A stretch of 5,021 nucleotides of DNA from Nanobdellota archaeon. Lineage in GTDB: Archaea > Nanobdellota > Nanobdellia > SCGC-AAA011-G17 > VGLX01. Below are positions 4,885 to 5,021 of the stretch, in pieces. The stretch covers positions 1 through 5,021 of the forward strand of contig JAHIPG010000067.1 of NCBI GenBank assembly GCA_018894775.1. The letters are read 5' to 3'. The notes under the pieces were generated by a model. It saw only the letters and a program-made list of their open reading frames with translations, ran no database searches and had not been told where the DNA came from. The position numbers and the translations under genes were made by a program. Numbering within the stretch: position 1 is the stretch's first letter; each line of letters starts with the position of its first letter.

Positions 4885-5021
4885 AAACAAAGTAAAAAGC
4901 TCTCTTCTTTATTTAATTGTTGGAATTGATGAGAGTAAGGGGTTCCATATAGGTTAAAAGTATGTTAGAAAGCCCCATAGTAGTAACGGTTTTAAGCCCT
5001 TATTTTAATTACAAATTATGA
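4885..5021 (+). other. 3' non-coding region with a pyrimidine tract
   Basis: No convincing gene is present. CTCTCTTCTTT (4900-4910), followed by AT-rich sequence, may act as an archaeal transcription end for the operon, since archaeal termination often uses T-rich tracts without a hairpin; the tract is short and mixed, so this is tentative. An ATG at 4962 opens a 19-codon frame that ends in a TGA at the very last bases of the window. It has no clear ribosome binding site and is probably chance. Confidence 0.35.

Noticed and set aside
4962..5021. 19-aa frame ending at the last base of the window
   Set aside because: It is too short, has only a weak AGGT before the ATG and no recognisable product. 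The match to the window end is probably chance.
1..5021. CRISPR arrays, tRNA genes, IS ends
   Set aside because: No regularly spaced direct repeats, no cloverleaf-like T-arm motif and no transposase or paired terminal repeats were seen when reading both strands by eye.

Overview
The window reads as archaeal, most likely from a euryarchaeon or one of its plasmids or viruses. It is AT-rich. The clearest promoter is a TTTAAATA box about 27 bases before the expected transcript start. Several genes carry GGTGA-type ribosome binding sites, Arg is mostly AGA/AGG and Ile is often ATA. The largest gene belongs to a family described only from archaea. TAG is a common stop here, so a recoded UAG is unlikely. 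There is no tRNA, rRNA, CRISPR array, transposase or integrase. I cannot name the host.

Everything credible is on the + strand and looks like one compact operon. Bases 1-146 hold a promoter region with a 12-bp palindrome at the predicted transcription start. Then come a small winged-helix protein (147-374), a 286-aa unknown protein with a winged-helix look (349-1209), a single-domain AAA+ ATPase (1212-1940), a 49-aa basic protein (1933-2082), a helix-turn-helix-like protein (2163-2423, probably starting further upstream), a 45-aa protein with a strong ribosome binding site (2387-2524), and a 600-aa SMC/Rad50-like ATPase with a zinc hook (2521-4323). After an unclear stretch (4324-4518) comes a 121-aa Cys/His-rich protein (4519-4884) with different codon use. 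The last 137 bases hold no convincing gene. Most neighbours overlap by 4 to 37 bases or are nearly adjacent, which suggests translational coupling.

The core combination is an archaea-specific SMC-related protein (ASRP), a stand-alone AAA+ ATPase, a 286-aa unknown and several tiny proteins, two of them HTH-like. A reasonable inference is a DNA-handling module: segregation or maintenance of a replicon, DNA repair, or defence. The sequence does not decide between these. Two perfect inverted repeats, each with a central G and centres 67 bp apart (1979 and 2046), lie between the AAA+ gene and the HTH-like gene. They could be operators or a partition site. A strong ribosome binding site next to them has no ATG/GTG/TTG start at normal spacing for the following gene, which points to an ATA start or a one-base frame break in a run of six G.
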